From positions 48,642 through 112,641 of the forward strand of contig OMXL01000013.1 of the NCBI GenBank assembly GCA_900314985.1: 64,000 nt of DNA, given 5' to 3'. Made by a program: the position numbers and the translations under genes. The stretch comes from an uncultured Prevotellaceae bacterium (GTDB lineage Bacteria > Bacteroidota > Bacteroidia > Bacteroidales > Bacteroidaceae). Shown piece by piece: positions 15,799-25,058 of the stretch. The number at the start of each line of letters is the position of its first letter. The first letter of the stretch is position 1. The notes under the pieces are model-generated. The model did no database searches and was not told where the DNA came from. It saw only the letters and a program-made list of their open reading frames with translations.

Positions 15799-17346
15799 AT
15801 GCTTGTAAAAACGTATTGCGCTGCCGTGAATGGCTTGGATGTCAACACAGTGACCTGTGAGATTAGCATGTCTCGCGGTGTACAGTTTCACCTGACGGGA
15901 CTGGCCGACACAGCCGTTAAGGAGAGCTATGACCGCATCAAAGCAGCCCTGACCAACAACGGTTTTAAGATGCCCAAGATGGACATCACCATCAATCTGT
16001 CGCCTGCCGATATCAAAAAAGAAGGTTCTGGCTACGACCTGCCCTTGGCAATCGGTATTCTTGCTGCTAATGGTAAGGTGGAAGAGGAGCGACTGGACAA
16101 ATATATGCTGGTGGGCGAGTTGGGACTGGACGGTCATCTGCAGCCAATCCGTGGAGCACTGCCCATTGCCATCCGTGCCCGCAAGGAGAAGTTTAAGGGC
16201 CTCATCGTGCCTCAACAGAATATCCGAGAAGCTGCCGTTGTCAACCAGTTGGAAGTATATGGCATGGAGACGCTGATGGATGTCATTCATTTCCTCAACG
16301 GTACCACGACCTACGAGCCAACAGTCATCGATACGCGCCGTGAATTCTACGAGCAGCAGTTGCAGTTCGACCTCGACTTCTCTGACGTGAAAGGTCAGGA
16401 GAGTGTCAAGCGTGCCTTGGAGGTTGCTGCCGCTGGTGGTCACAACCTTATCATGATTGGCCCGCCAGGAAGTGGTAAGTCTATGTTGGCCAAACGTCTG
16501 CCCAGCATTCTTCCTCCACTATCGTTAGCGGAGAGCTTAGAAACCACCCAGATACACAGCGTAGCAGGTAAGATTAGTCGCGACACCAGCCTCATCAGTC
16601 AGCGCCCTTTCCGTGCGCCACACCATACTATCTCACAAGTAGCGCTGGTAGGCGGTGGTAACAATCCACAACCTGGAGAAATCAGTCTGGCTCATAACGG
16701 TGTGCTCTTCCTGGACGAGATGCCAGAGCTAAGCCGCTCCGTGCTGGAGGTGCTGCGTCAGCCGTTGGAAGACAGAAAGATCAGCATTGCCAGAGCGAAA
16801 TACAGTGTGGAATATCCTTGTTCCTTTATGCTGGTAGCCAGCATGAACCCGTGTCCATGCGGCTATTATGGTGACCCGACACATAGCTGTGCCTGCACAC
16901 CAGGGCAGATACAACGTTATATGAATAAGATTAGCGGTCCCCTACTCGACCGTATCGACATACACTGTGAGATACAGGCCGTACCCTTTGCAGAACTCTC
17001 GCAGATGCAGCCTGGGGAACCCAGCGAGAAGATTCGTGAGCGCGTCATCGCTGCCCGCAAAATACAAGAAGAACGTTTCAAGCCCTTCAAGGGCATCCAC
17101 TGCAACGCCATGATGACCGAGAAGATGCTCCACGAATTTGCAGAACCTGACGAACAGTCACTCAGCATGCTGCGCATGGCCATGGAGCGTCTCAAGTTGT
17201 CTGCCAGAGCGTATAGCAGAATCTTGAAGGTGGCCCGAACCATTGCCGACCTGGCAGGCTCAGAAAAGGTAGAATCCATGCATATCGCCGAGGCCATCGG
17301 TTATCGCAACCTCGACAGAGGCGACTGGGCAGAGCGAGGAATCTAA
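15799..17346 (+). CDS. comM: ComM/YifB family AAA+ ATPase
   Basis: This 515-residue protein has an N-terminal S5/Lon-protease-like fold (about 1-170), then the Mg-chelatase AAA+ domain: Walker A GPPGSGKSMLAKRL near residue 222, Walker B-type LFLDEMPE near 300, a zinc-like cysteine cluster (PCPCGYYGD) near 350, and a C-terminal Mg-chelatase domain. ComM is a hexameric helicase that promotes branch migration during integration of DNA taken up by transformation. Length matches the family. A comF homologue lies at 34.3 kb. Confidence 0.95.
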   Translation: MLVKTYCAAVNGLDVNTVTCEISMSRGVQFHLTGLADTAVKESYDRIKAALTNNGFKMPKMDITINLSPADIKKEGSGYDLPLAIGILAANGKVEEERLDKYMLVGELGLDGHLQPIRGALPIAIRARKEKFKGLIVPQQNIREAAVVNQLEVYGMETLMDVIHFLNGTTTYEPTVIDTRREFYEQQLQFDLDFSDVKGQESVKRALEVAAAGGHNLIMIGPPGSGKSMLAKRLPSILPPLSLAESLETTQIHSVAGKISRDTSLISQRPFRAPHHTISQVALVGGGNNPQPGEISLAHNGVLFLDEMPELSRSVLEVLRQPLEDRKISIARAKYSVEYPCSFMLVASMNPCPCGYYGDPTHSCACTPGQIQRYMNKISGPLLDRIDIHCEIQAVPFAELSQMQPGEPSEKIRERVIAARKIQEERFKPFKGIHCNAMMTEKMLHEFAEPDEQSLSMLRMAMERLKLSARAYSRILKVARTIADLAGSEKVESMHIAEAIGYRNLDRGDWAERGI

Positions 17347-17353
17347 CGGCGAG

Positions 17354-19549
17354 TTACTCTGCGTCCATAGCAGCAGCTTTAGCAGCAGCCTTGGCAGCCT
17401 TGCGTTCTTCCTTGGCAGCAGCTTTAGCCGCTTTTCGAGCCTCCTTTTCCTCAGCTTTAGCTGCTTTTCGAGCCTCCTTTTCCTCAGCTTTAGCTGCTTT
17501 ACGGGCAGCTTTTTCTTCCGCCTTCTGTGCCTTCTCCTCAGCTTTCAAGGCCTTCTGCTCAGCTTTAAGCGCTTTCCGTTCTGCCTTGGCAGCCTGTCGT
17601 TCCTCCTTAGCGGCTTTCCGTGCCTCTTTCTTGGCTGCACGACGCTCGTCGCGCTTAGCCTTATCCTCGTCAGACATCTTGTGGAAGCGGACACCAGGCT
17701 TAATCTTGGTCTTCTTCATCTCGTTGGTATTGGTGAACGAGAAACCACAAAGCACGTCAATGCGGGTTCCCTTGACAGTGATGTTACCTGTGGCTATAGC
17801 ACCGTCACTCTCCAGCTCGGCAAAGAGGTTGCGTACCTTCACCTTTTTATATTTACCCTCTGCTACCTCGGCAGTGACGTGACCAATCGGCAACTTGCCA
17901 CCCTTCAGCTGACGCATCTTGGCTGTTCGCGGTTTAGAGATATCAAACTTAAAGTCGGCCTTGCAGGCTATCTTACCCAAGTCGGGCATATCCATCGCCT
18001 TGCCTAACTCGAAGGAGTCGGTACGAGCTGTACCATATACATATTTGTTCAACTCATCAAGGGTAAACTGGAAGTTCAGATTACCTGGGACAGTATGCAG
18101 CAATCCCGCAAACTGTTCTTTCTTCCACAATACATCAAAATGACCCTGATAGGTAAAATGTCCCAAAGCGTTCAGCTGCTTCATCATGAATTTCTTCACC
18201 GCAAACTGGTTGATGACGCGCTCAGCATAGGCGCCATCAGTAGTCATCTTCTGAACATCGAAGTGGACACGCAGTCCATATTTATTCTTCAGATTCGTGA
18301 TGCGCCCAGAGGCATTGACGTTCAGTTTGCGATCTGACGTACTGACCACCACATTGCGGAAGCGCAACTCGTTATCGTTACCACTCATCTGTGTCTGCAG
18401 GTTCAGCGGAATAGAGAACTTGCTGAGCACGGGAGCAAAGGTGCGGGCAATATCCTTCAGCAGCACCCTACCCTTGATTGGCGAGGTAGAGAATGCCAGC
18501 GGACGACGTTCCTTCTTGTTAGGAAGCTGGAAATCAGCACTAGCAATAGCCAGCGAGGTATGGGGCAGTTTAATGGAGACGTCACTCAGATGCGCTGTGC
18601 GTTTGTTGGCATTGACCTTCAACAACAACTCATTAATAAGGAGTCCGGAGCCACGGTCTTCAGCCATACCATTAGTAATCTGCGCCACCAAAGTATCCTT
18701 ACCCAATGAATCGATCTGGATATCAAACTTAGCAAGGACATCGAAATGTCCTACGTCGAAAGCACCACGATGGGGCTTGCCGACATTCTTACGAGGCTGG
18801 TGATTATCTGTCTGATAAGAAAGGTTGTCAATGGTCAGCTTATATTGAGTACCTATGCCTGTAGCATCCAGCATCCCAATGAACAAACGCGTATCAACTG
18901 GCCCTTTCTTGGTCTGCTTCACGAACGAGGTGCTCAACTCGCGAACCTCAACAAACTGCTGTCCCTTGCGATTCTTCTTATAGTGCAGCTTACCTAACTG
19001 CGCTTGTAGGGAATCATTATAGCTGACCTTGATATCCTCCAGCGCTAACTTCTTGACGTCAATAATCATTGGCGCCTTCTTCGCCTGTATTGTATCGACA
19101 ACTACAGAATCAGCCTGCGGCTGCTTCTTGCTCTTAAAAGCCTCTATCACAAACTGGTAATTAGCCACAGAGTCACTGTCGCTGGCAGGCTTAAAGAGAC
19201 GGGCTTCCAAGCCTTTGATCTTCGCTTGCGAAATACTCACCTCATGGTGTAATAGCGGCAGAAGTCTCAAGTCGACGCCCAACTCCTTCATCTGAAACAT
19301 CTTTCGCTGCTGCTGATCCTCAATCTCCACGCCATAAAGACGAACACCCTGGTCAATAATACTGACAGAGGCTTTCTCTATATGCACGGAGGTTTGCAGA
19401 TAGTCGCTCAAAAGGTCTGTAGCCTTCGCAACCAGCCGGTCTTGCACAGCATCGGTATGGAAGGCGCCAAAGGCGACAAGTAAAAGGAGGACAATGGCGG
19501 CCAACAGACCTGCCACGATTTTCATCGTCAGAGTAAGGACCTTTTTCAT
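17354..19549 (-). CDS. AsmA-like protein with Ala/Lys/Glu repeat tail, 731 aa
   Basis: One N-terminal transmembrane helix (about residues 8-29) is followed by a long beta-rich periplasmic region resembling AsmA/TamB-like proteins of Bacteroidota, which are linked to outer-membrane lipid or protein transport. The last ~115 residues are an unusual low-complexity tail built on AKAEEKEARKAA-type units with alternating Lys, Glu, Arg and Ala, probably a single charged helix. The corresponding DNA (17360-17690) is a set of imperfect direct repeats. The gene is convergent with comM, with only seven bases between stops. The AsmA call rests on overall architecture and is moderate. Confidence 0.65.
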   Translation of the reverse strand: MKKVLTLTMKIVAGLLAAIVLLLLVAFGAFHTDAVQDRLVAKATDLLSDYLQTSVHIEKASVSIIDQGVRLYGVEIEDQQQRKMFQMKELGVDLRLLPLLHHEVSISQAKIKGLEARLFKPASDSDSVANYQFVIEAFKSKKQPQADSVVVDTIQAKKAPMIIDVKKLALEDIKVSYNDSLQAQLGKLHYKKNRKGQQFVEVRELSTSFVKQTKKGPVDTRLFIGMLDATGIGTQYKLTIDNLSYQTDNHQPRKNVGKPHRGAFDVGHFDVLAKFDIQIDSLGKDTLVAQITNGMAEDRGSGLLINELLLKVNANKRTAHLSDVSIKLPHTSLAIASADFQLPNKKERRPLAFSTSPIKGRVLLKDIARTFAPVLSKFSIPLNLQTQMSGNDNELRFRNVVVSTSDRKLNVNASGRITNLKNKYGLRVHFDVQKMTTDGAYAERVINQFAVKKFMMKQLNALGHFTYQGHFDVLWKKEQFAGLLHTVPGNLNFQFTLDELNKYVYGTARTDSFELGKAMDMPDLGKIACKADFKFDISKPRTAKMRQLKGGKLPIGHVTAEVAEGKYKKVKVRNLFAELESDGAIATGNITVKGTRIDVLCGFSFTNTNEMKKTKIKPGVRFHKMSDEDKAKRDERRAAKKEARKAAKEERQAAKAERKALKAEQKALKAEEKAQKAEEKAARKAAKAEEKEARKAAKAEEKEARKAAKAAAKEERKAAKAAAKAAAMDAE
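17360..17690. repeat. Imperfect direct repeats coding for the charged tail
   Basis: Repeated TTTAGCTGCTTTTCGAGCCT-type units on the plus strand encode the AKAEEKEARKAA tail. Adjacent copies such as 17441-17476 and 17474-17509 are nearly identical, so length variation by recombination is likely. Confidence 0.75.
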
Positions 19550-19569
19550 AGGCTATTAAGCAAGGATTT

Positions 19570-20568
19570 CTATTTCATTAGCTTGTTAATTCTTTCTTCT
19601 AAATGTTGTGCCGACAGGTTGCGCGACAGCACTCGTCCTTTGCCATCTATCAGCACATTACCTGGCACATCCGCCAGTCCAAACTTCTGTAGCAGCGGTG
19701 TCTCCCACATGCGACCGTCACAGACGGTTGACCACTTCAGCGAGTCACGAGCGATGTAGCGTCGACAGATATCTGCCTGACCATCGAGACAGATACTTAT
19801 CACGCCTAACTGGTCACCATATTGGTTCTTCAACTGCTTCAGACGTTGTTGTACATTCGTACTGGTATAACTCCAGGTAGCCCACGTTGTTACTACGTTG
19901 ACTTTGCCATTCAGCGTCTTCTCTGTAACCTTCTTGCCATGAATATCAGTAGCCGTAAACTTAGGAATCATGCTATTTACAGCACAGTTCTCTAAGTTCT
20001 TCAACTGCCTTTTCAGTGTCAACAACTGTCCATTATCAGGATTTTCTTGCAATAGCATCTCTGTCAACACACGAGCCTGCCGATAGTCGGGATCAGCAGT
20101 CTGTATGAAGTAACGCTGCAAGAGATAGATGCTGACAGGAGAATCGCGATTGTCCTTGATAAACTTACTGACAGCATCAGGGATATCTGGCGGCGTGAGG
20201 TCGTTGAGTTCCATTCGCAACATTGTCATGTCCTCGTTCTCAGAAGTACCCTCGATGATCATCTCCTTCATGTGCGTGGCATCGCCCTTGATCGTTACCT
20301 TAGCACCCGACTTGGCAAAGACCGGCTGCTCAGAATAGTTAGGGAAGACAATCATCAGCGTGGCCTGATCATAGAGATCTGTCTCGTAGGAGAAGCGACC
20401 ATTGCGCACCTGGATAGTATCGATGCCTACAAGTCCGCCATCAGGACTATACACCCAGAATTCGCCCTGATTGATGTTGCGCAAACGGCCTTCGAGACGG
20501 AACTTGCCGCTCTCCGTGCCGCATGCCACCATCATCAGTGCGAGCAATATATAAGCAATGTGTTTCAA
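19570..20568 (-). CDS. Thioredoxin-fold lipoprotein lacking the CxxC motif
   Basis: This 332-residue lipoprotein has a short signal peptide with lipobox LMMVAC. The N-terminal ~100 residues resemble the DUF4369 domain that precedes TlpA/AhpC-type thioredoxins in Bacteroidota, and the C-terminal ~130 residues form the thioredoxin-like domain (IHGKKVTEKTLNGKVNVV..., then VPGNVLIDGKGRVL with the cis-Pro region). The active site that is normally WASWCGPC reads WATWSYTS, so both redox cysteines are absent and disulfide chemistry is unlikely. It follows the OmpA/TPR lipoprotein gene by three bases, so the two are co-transcribed. It may have a binding or scaffolding role in the periplasm. Confidence 0.8.
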   Translation of the reverse strand: MKHIAYILLALMMVACGTESGKFRLEGRLRNINQGEFWVYSPDGGLVGIDTIQVRNGRFSYETDLYDQATLMIVFPNYSEQPVFAKSGAKVTIKGDATHMKEMIIEGTSENEDMTMLRMELNDLTPPDIPDAVSKFIKDNRDSPVSIYLLQRYFIQTADPDYRQARVLTEMLLQENPDNGQLLTLKRQLKNLENCAVNSMIPKFTATDIHGKKVTEKTLNGKVNVVTTWATWSYTSTNVQQRLKQLKNQYGDQLGVISICLDGQADICRRYIARDSLKWSTVCDGRMWETPLLQKFGLADVPGNVLIDGKGRVLSRNLSAQHLEERINKLMK

Positions 20569-20571
20569 TGC

Positions 20572-22251
20572 TTATCTTTTAAATTCAAGGTCGTTATCAG
20601 CATAAGCCTTCAGCGAAGCATCCTTCTGGATAGCTGAACGCAGGAACGACTCAGCAGCATAGGTATTACCCTGACGGACGCTGACGATAGCCTGCAGATA
20701 GTCAGTCATACCGTCGGCCTTCTCTACATTCTTCAGGGTCTGTGCAGCCTTGGCATAGTTCTTATTCAGAATCTGAGCCAATGCAGCACTGTTAGAGTTG
20801 ACACCATTGAAATCCTGTTCTGCCAATGCATAGTTGCCCTGAGCCAGGTGCAGGTTGCCAAGAGCCTCTGCCAGTCCGCTGGCATTACCAGCCTGACCAA
20901 TATAGTTCTCAGCAGCCTTGACATCGCCACGCTGCAGAGCCAACAGACCCAGGTTTGCCTTTGCCTCAGCACAAGCAGCACCAGTATTGGTAGCCTGTGT
21001 CAGATAAGCAGCAGCCTCATCATAGTTACCCTTGCTATAGGCCAATGCGGCGAGGTTGTTGAAAGAACGGGCATCCTTTGGATACAGACGGGCAGTAGTC
21101 TTCAGAATGCTCTCCTGCTCAGCAGGTGTCTCAGCAATAGAAGCTGCATAAATCAACTCCTCGACGGTAAGCTTTGAAGGATCGTTCTTAATCTGGTTGA
21201 AGATGGTCTCGTCGTCACTGCCCAGCGTCTCGTAGTTGATCGTCAGACGAGCACGACGCAGCTCAGGCAGAATACCGTCGGCCAGCTCCTGGAAACCATG
21301 ACTCAGGTTCTTGATCTGCTGCTCACGCTCCTGAGGATCCTTATACATAGAGAGCACACGCAGAATGACGTCCTTGTCCTGGATATCACTGGCCTGTACC
21401 AACTGCTGGAAACCTTCCCAGTCCTGAGCGGTGTAGTTGGCCTCAACGTCACCGTCCATGTTGGCCTGCTTCATCTGCTGCTTAACAAATCCTTCTGTAT
21501 TCTCCTGACGCTTGTTGGCCAGCTTCTCGTTCAGTGCGAAACCACCATCAGGTGATGCATAAGCAGATACTTCTACATTTGACAGCACAATATTCTCACG
21601 ATCATTGGCAATGCGCTTCAACAGACTGATAAACTCCTGTACAGTATTGTTCTGCAACTCACTCTTGCGAAGCTCAGCCTGCTGGATGAGGAACTTGATA
21701 TTAGCCTCCTGCTTCTGCTCAACGACACGCTGGAAAGCATCTGCTGCCACACTGGGCTGAGCAGAAGTCAGCGTACGATGATACAGCTCGCTGGTAGCAA
21801 TCACGCCGTCAGCCACCTTGATGGCAGGAACATCCACCTGCTTCTTACCCAACTTGGCATCGAAGGTCAGGAACATCTCACTCTTCTGCATAGCGGGCTC
21901 AAAGGGATAGCTGGTCTTCATCGTGTAATGACCGCCCAACTGATAGCTGATGGTCTGATCGTTGCCCAGCACCTTCTCACCCTGGAATGTGGCAGGAGCG
22001 CCCTTCAGGGTCTGCTGCACACCATCCTTCATATAGCGAAGTTCAGGAGTTACGGTGATAACAGCCTTCTTATTCATATATTTCTCTGGGAAGACACCAT
22101 TGATGGTGGCATCTACCTGACCACCATCGGCTACCAGCGGATTGGGGTTCACCTTGAAGTAGTCACCAGAGAGTTGGCCCAGCTTTCCTGAGCACGATGT
22201 CAGCGTGGCTGCAGCCATCAGAGACATTAGTAGGATGTTCTTTGTTTTCAT
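20572..22251 (-). CDS. Lipoprotein with OmpA-like segment and TPR repeats, 559 aa
   Basis: The signal peptide ends in lipobox LTSCS. The first ~170 residues are strand-rich. A segment near 225-260 (NVEVSAYASPDGGFALNEKLANKR) matches the peptidoglycan-facing OmpA C-terminal pattern. From about residue 360 on, TPR units are visible (ARSFNNLAALAYSKGNYDEA, then AEAKANLGLLALQRGDVKAAE). It is probably an outer-membrane lipoprotein that scaffolds other proteins. The thioredoxin-fold lipoprotein gene follows at once. The exact cellular role is unknown. Confidence 0.75.
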   Translation of the reverse strand: MKTKNILLMSLMAAATLTSCSGKLGQLSGDYFKVNPNPLVADGGQVDATINGVFPEKYMNKKAVITVTPELRYMKDGVQQTLKGAPATFQGEKVLGNDQTISYQLGGHYTMKTSYPFEPAMQKSEMFLTFDAKLGKKQVDVPAIKVADGVIATSELYHRTLTSAQPSVAADAFQRVVEQKQEANIKFLIQQAELRKSELQNNTVQEFISLLKRIANDRENIVLSNVEVSAYASPDGGFALNEKLANKRQENTEGFVKQQMKQANMDGDVEANYTAQDWEGFQQLVQASDIQDKDVILRVLSMYKDPQEREQQIKNLSHGFQELADGILPELRRARLTINYETLGSDDETIFNQIKNDPSKLTVEELIYAASIAETPAEQESILKTTARLYPKDARSFNNLAALAYSKGNYDEAAAYLTQATNTGAACAEAKANLGLLALQRGDVKAAENYIGQAGNASGLAEALGNLHLAQGNYALAEQDFNGVNSNSAALAQILNKNYAKAAQTLKNVEKADGMTDYLQAIVSVRQGNTYAAESFLRSAIQKDASLKAYADNDLEFKR

Positions 22252-22400
22252 ACTTATATCAATAGCTTTAATACATTATTCTAACATGCAAAGATAAATA
22301 ATATATTCGGTATAACGGCGAAAAGCATTCCTTTTTTAATATAATTGGTAGTAATTTTTAATTTTTTATTCTTTTCTTCTTTTATTTCCGATTTTATGAG

Positions 22401-22408
22401 TACCTTTG
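22401..22408 (+). promoter_or_regulatory. -7 box TACCTTTG of tRNA-Val
   Basis: This exact consensus box lies 19 bases before the tRNA 5' end. Confidence 0.7.
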
Positions 22409-22426
22409 CAACCGCTTACAAGAAAG

Positions 22427-22500
22427 GTCGGCATAGCTCAGCTGGTTAGAGTATCACCTTGACATGGTGGGGGTCCTTGGTTCGAGTCCAAGTGTCGACA
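22427..22500 (+). tRNA. tRNA-Val(GAC)
   Basis: The 74-nt cloverleaf has acceptor arms GTCGGCA/TGTCGAC and discriminator A, a D-arm TAGCTCAGCTGG, an anticodon stem CACC/GGTG around loop TTGACAT (anticodon GAC, valine), and a T-loop GGTTCGAGTCC. CCA is not encoded. A strong terminator follows. Confidence 0.95.
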
Positions 22501-22504
22501 CATA

Positions 22505-22547
22505 AAAAGAGCGCTAATACCAATATGGATATTAGCGCTCTTTTTTG
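22505..22547 (+). terminator. tRNA-Val terminator
   Basis: A hairpin with arms AAGAGCGCTAATA and TATTAGCGCTCTT is followed by TTTTTT directly after the tRNA. Confidence 0.85.
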
Positions 22548-22575
22548 ATATTCAACAAAGCTTGTTACTCTGTTG

Positions 22576-22659
22576 TGCCGCGAGCGGGACTCGAACCCGC
22601 ACAGCCGTTATGGCCAAGGGATTTTAAGTCCCTCGTGTCTACCATTCCACCATCGCGGC
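22576..22659 (-). tRNA. tRNA-Leu(TAA)
   Basis: The 84-nt class II tRNA on the minus strand has acceptor GCCGCGA/TCGCGGC with discriminator A, an anticodon stem GAGGGA/TCCCTT around CTTAAAA (anticodon TAA, leucine), a long variable arm, and T-loop GGGTTCGAGTCCC. It is convergent with tRNA-Val. Confidence 0.95.
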
Positions 22660-22674
22660 AGCCGTAAGTGGTTG

Positions 22675-22682
22675 CAAAGGTA
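22675..22682 (-). promoter_or_regulatory. -7 box TACCTTTG of tRNA-Leu
   Basis: This exact TAnnTTTG box on the minus strand lies 16 bases before the tRNA-Leu 5' end. Confidence 0.7.
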
Positions 22683-22720
22683 TGAAAAATTTGGTACACA
22701 GCCAAATTTTTCTTCAAGAA

Positions 22721-23311
22721 TTATCGCCTGAACACGCTGATGACACCATTCGGGCCTGTTGTAGACGCTACATATTTGTCCAAGCCACGGTCGCCCTCTT
22801 CACCATTCAAGATGATACCGCCATTATTCATATCATACTTCTTACCACACTTGCTACATGTGGCAATACCGCTGTTCTCCATCGTCACACGGTAATTAGG
22901 ATTGGCGGTATTGTTCGTACGATTCACACAGTTAGGGCACTGCACGTCATAAGCCACAAAACCACGACTGGCCCCTTCTGTATTCAGCGTTTGGAAGCCC
23001 ACAATGATACCATTATTCAGGCCCAGTATGAATTTGGCTTCTACCTCTTCAGCAGTCTCCACCTTTTCTGACTTTAAGCCAGCACTGTTTTCAAAGACCA
23101 GATATCGCACACCAGAACGTGTATTCTCGGAAATCAAACAGAACACACCCCGTGAATGTTCATCCATAGCCGATGCCAGTGTCGCATCGTTATGAATCAT
23201 GTTGTTATACGAGAAGCGGCAGGCATGAGTTGAGTATTCTTCATCAGCTTCACAGCCTACCAAGAGGCAGCTAACAGCCAAAAGCCAAATGCCAAAAGCC
23301 AAAAGTCTCAT
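22721..23311 (-). CDS. Lipoprotein with two CxxC zinc-ribbon-like motifs, 196 aa
   Basis: A signal peptide with lipobox LLVGC is followed by a strand-rich domain. Near residue 125 a CPNC and near 153 a CSKC (in CSKCGKKYDMNNGG) frame a possible metal-binding knuckle, somewhat like Rieske-type or rubredoxin-like knuckles but without the histidines. It overlaps the end of argH by four bases and is the last gene of the pyrE-SRPBCC-argH operon. Similar small lipoproteins occur in Bacteroidales, and I know no assigned function. Confidence 0.65.
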   Translation of the reverse strand: MRLLAFGIWLLAVSCLLVGCEADEEYSTHACRFSYNNMIHNDATLASAMDEHSRGVFCLISENTRSGVRYLVFENSAGLKSEKVETAEEVEAKFILGLNNGIIVGFQTLNTEGASRGFVAYDVQCPNCVNRTNNTANPNYRVTMENSGIATCSKCGKKYDMNNGGIILNGEEGDRGLDKYVASTTGPNGVISVFRR

Positions 23312-24645
23312 TGCAGTAAGTTCTTCTCCGCTTCCACCATACGTTCAAAGCCAAAGCCGTCGAGCACGCTGGTCATCAGTGTACTGATGCGGTCGTTGCA
23401 GAGATTGCCGATAGAACCCTCATGCGTATGATGGATATCCTTGTTGGGCTGGAAAGTACCGGCCTCAATGTCCAGTCCGACCTTCTTGTAGGCATCGCGG
23501 AAGGGTAAGCCTTCAGCAGCAAGCCTATTGACCTCTTCAACAGAGAACATGGGGTCATACATCGGATTGTCGAGAATATCCTCACGAACTTCTATCTTAT
23601 TAATAATGTAAGCTGCCATCTGCAGACAGTCTTTCAGTTCATCGAAAGCAGGAAGGAATACCTCCTTGATGATTTGCAAGTCGCGGAAGTAGCCCACAGG
23701 CAGGTTGTTCATGATGAGTGTCACCTGTTGAGGCAATGCCTGCAACTTATTACACTTGGCACGAATCAGTTCGAAGACATCGGGGTTCTTCTTATGCGGC
23801 ATGATGCTGGAACCCGTTGTACATTCTTTAGGCAACTTGAGAAACGAGAAGTTCTGGGAATTGAACATACAAGCATCAAAAGCCATCTTAGCCAAGGTGC
23901 CTGCGATGGTAGCCAGTGCAAAGCCAACATTGCGCTCCGTCTTGCCACGTCCCATCTGCGCATATACCACGTTATAGTCCATGGAGTCAAAGCCCAGCAG
24001 ATCGGTCGTCATCTGACGATTCAGTGGGAACGACGAGCCATAGCCAGCAGCAGAACCAAGGGGATTACGGTTCGTCATCTTATACGCCGCCTGCAAGAAC
24101 AGCATGTCATCGGTCAGCGACTCGGCATAAGCACCAAACCACAGTCCGAACGATGAAGGCATAGCCACCTGCAAGTGGGTATAGCCTGGCATCAGCACTT
24201 TTTTATACTGTTCGCTCTTCTGGATCAACTCGTCGAAGAGCACCTTGACAGCCTCTGCCACCTCCATGAGTTCGTGGCGGGTAAAGAGTTTGAGGTCAAC
24301 AAGTACCTGGTCATTGCGTGAGCGGCCAGAATGTATCTTCTTACCCATGTCGCCCAATTTGCGCGTCAGTATGAGTTCCACCTGTGAGTGAACATCCTCG
24401 ACACCGTCCTCAATGACAAATTCGCCACGCTCACACAACTGATAGATATTCTTCAGTTCTGCCAGCAACTGTGGCAACTCGTCATGGCCTATCAGACCGA
24501 TGCTTTCCAACATGGTGATATGAGCCATCGAACCCAGCACATCGTACTTGGCCAGATACAAATCCATTTCACGGTCACGACCCACGGTGAAGCGCTCAAT
24601 CTCAGCATTCACCTCAAAATTCTTTTCCCAGAGTTTGTTTGCCAT
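23308..24645 (-). CDS. argH: Argininosuccinate lyase
   Basis: This 445-residue enzyme of the fumarase/aspartase superfamily carries the signature GSSIMPHKKNPD near residue 280 and the N-terminal SGRSRNDQV region (HSGRSRNDQ). It cleaves argininosuccinate to arginine and fumarate, the last step of arginine synthesis. Its start overlaps the stop of the SRPBCC gene (TAATG) and its end overlaps the lipoprotein gene, so translation is probably coupled. Length is normal. Confidence 0.96.
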   Translation of the reverse strand: MANKLWEKNFEVNAEIERFTVGRDREMDLYLAKYDVLGSMAHITMLESIGLIGHDELPQLLAELKNIYQLCERGEFVIEDGVEDVHSQVELILTRKLGDMGKKIHSGRSRNDQVLVDLKLFTRHELMEVAEAVKVLFDELIQKSEQYKKVLMPGYTHLQVAMPSSFGLWFGAYAESLTDDMLFLQAAYKMTNRNPLGSAAGYGSSFPLNRQMTTDLLGFDSMDYNVVYAQMGRGKTERNVGFALATIAGTLAKMAFDACMFNSQNFSFLKLPKECTTGSSIMPHKKNPDVFELIRAKCNKLQALPQQVTLIMNNLPVGYFRDLQIIKEVFLPAFDELKDCLQMAAYIINKIEVREDILDNPMYDPMFSVEEVNRLAAEGLPFRDAYKKVGLDIEAGTFQPNKDIHHTHEGSIGNLCNDRISTLMTSVLDGFGFERMVEAEKNLLQ

Positions 24646-25058
24646 TATACAAAAGGAATTTGTGACAATGCGTCAGCTATTTTTTCTACGCCATCTTGCA
24701 GAGGACCACTAACCATTCCCTTCAGCATAAAGGGGATGTCGGCCTTGACAGTTACCTTCATCTTGCTGGAAGTACTGTCAACAGGCAGCACCTGTATCCA
24801 CAGGTTGAAGGCCAGCGGTGACTGTTCAGTCTCAAACTTCACACACTTATTCTCCTCACGCTCACAGATACGCAGTTTGATGGTACCTACGGGTGACACA
24901 CTGACCTGTACAGAGTCGCTATCGAACTGGAAGTCCTGCAACTTATCCTGAGGAATACGGTCGCGAACACGCTCCAAGTTGCTTAGGTCACTGATATTGC
25001 GATACACATCCTCTACGGGATAGGGTATCTGCTTGACGTTACTTTCAAACTTTGTCAT
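24645..25058 (-). CDS. SRPBCC (START-like) family protein, 137 aa
   Basis: This small single-domain protein has the START/Bet v1-like pattern: MTKFESNVKQIPYPVEDVYR, then ISDLSNLERV, alternating strands, and a long C-terminal helix (LQDGVEKIADALSQI). It has no signal peptide. The start at 25058 (ATGA overlapping the pyrE stop) is preferred over an ATG three codons upstream. Its function is unknown; the family binds hydrophobic ligands. It sits between pyrE and argH in the same operon. Confidence 0.75.
   Translation of the reverse strand: MTKFESNVKQIPYPVEDVYRNISDLSNLERVRDRIPQDKLQDFQFDSDSVQVSVSPVGTIKLRICEREENKCVKFETEQSPLAFNLWIQVLPVDSTSSKMKVTVKADIPFMLKGMVSGPLQDGVEKIADALSQIPFV

Noticed and set aside
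15709-16443. Minus-strand frame overlapping the start of comM
   Set aside because: It is antisense to a well-supported gene and runs through the heptad tract and both promoters.
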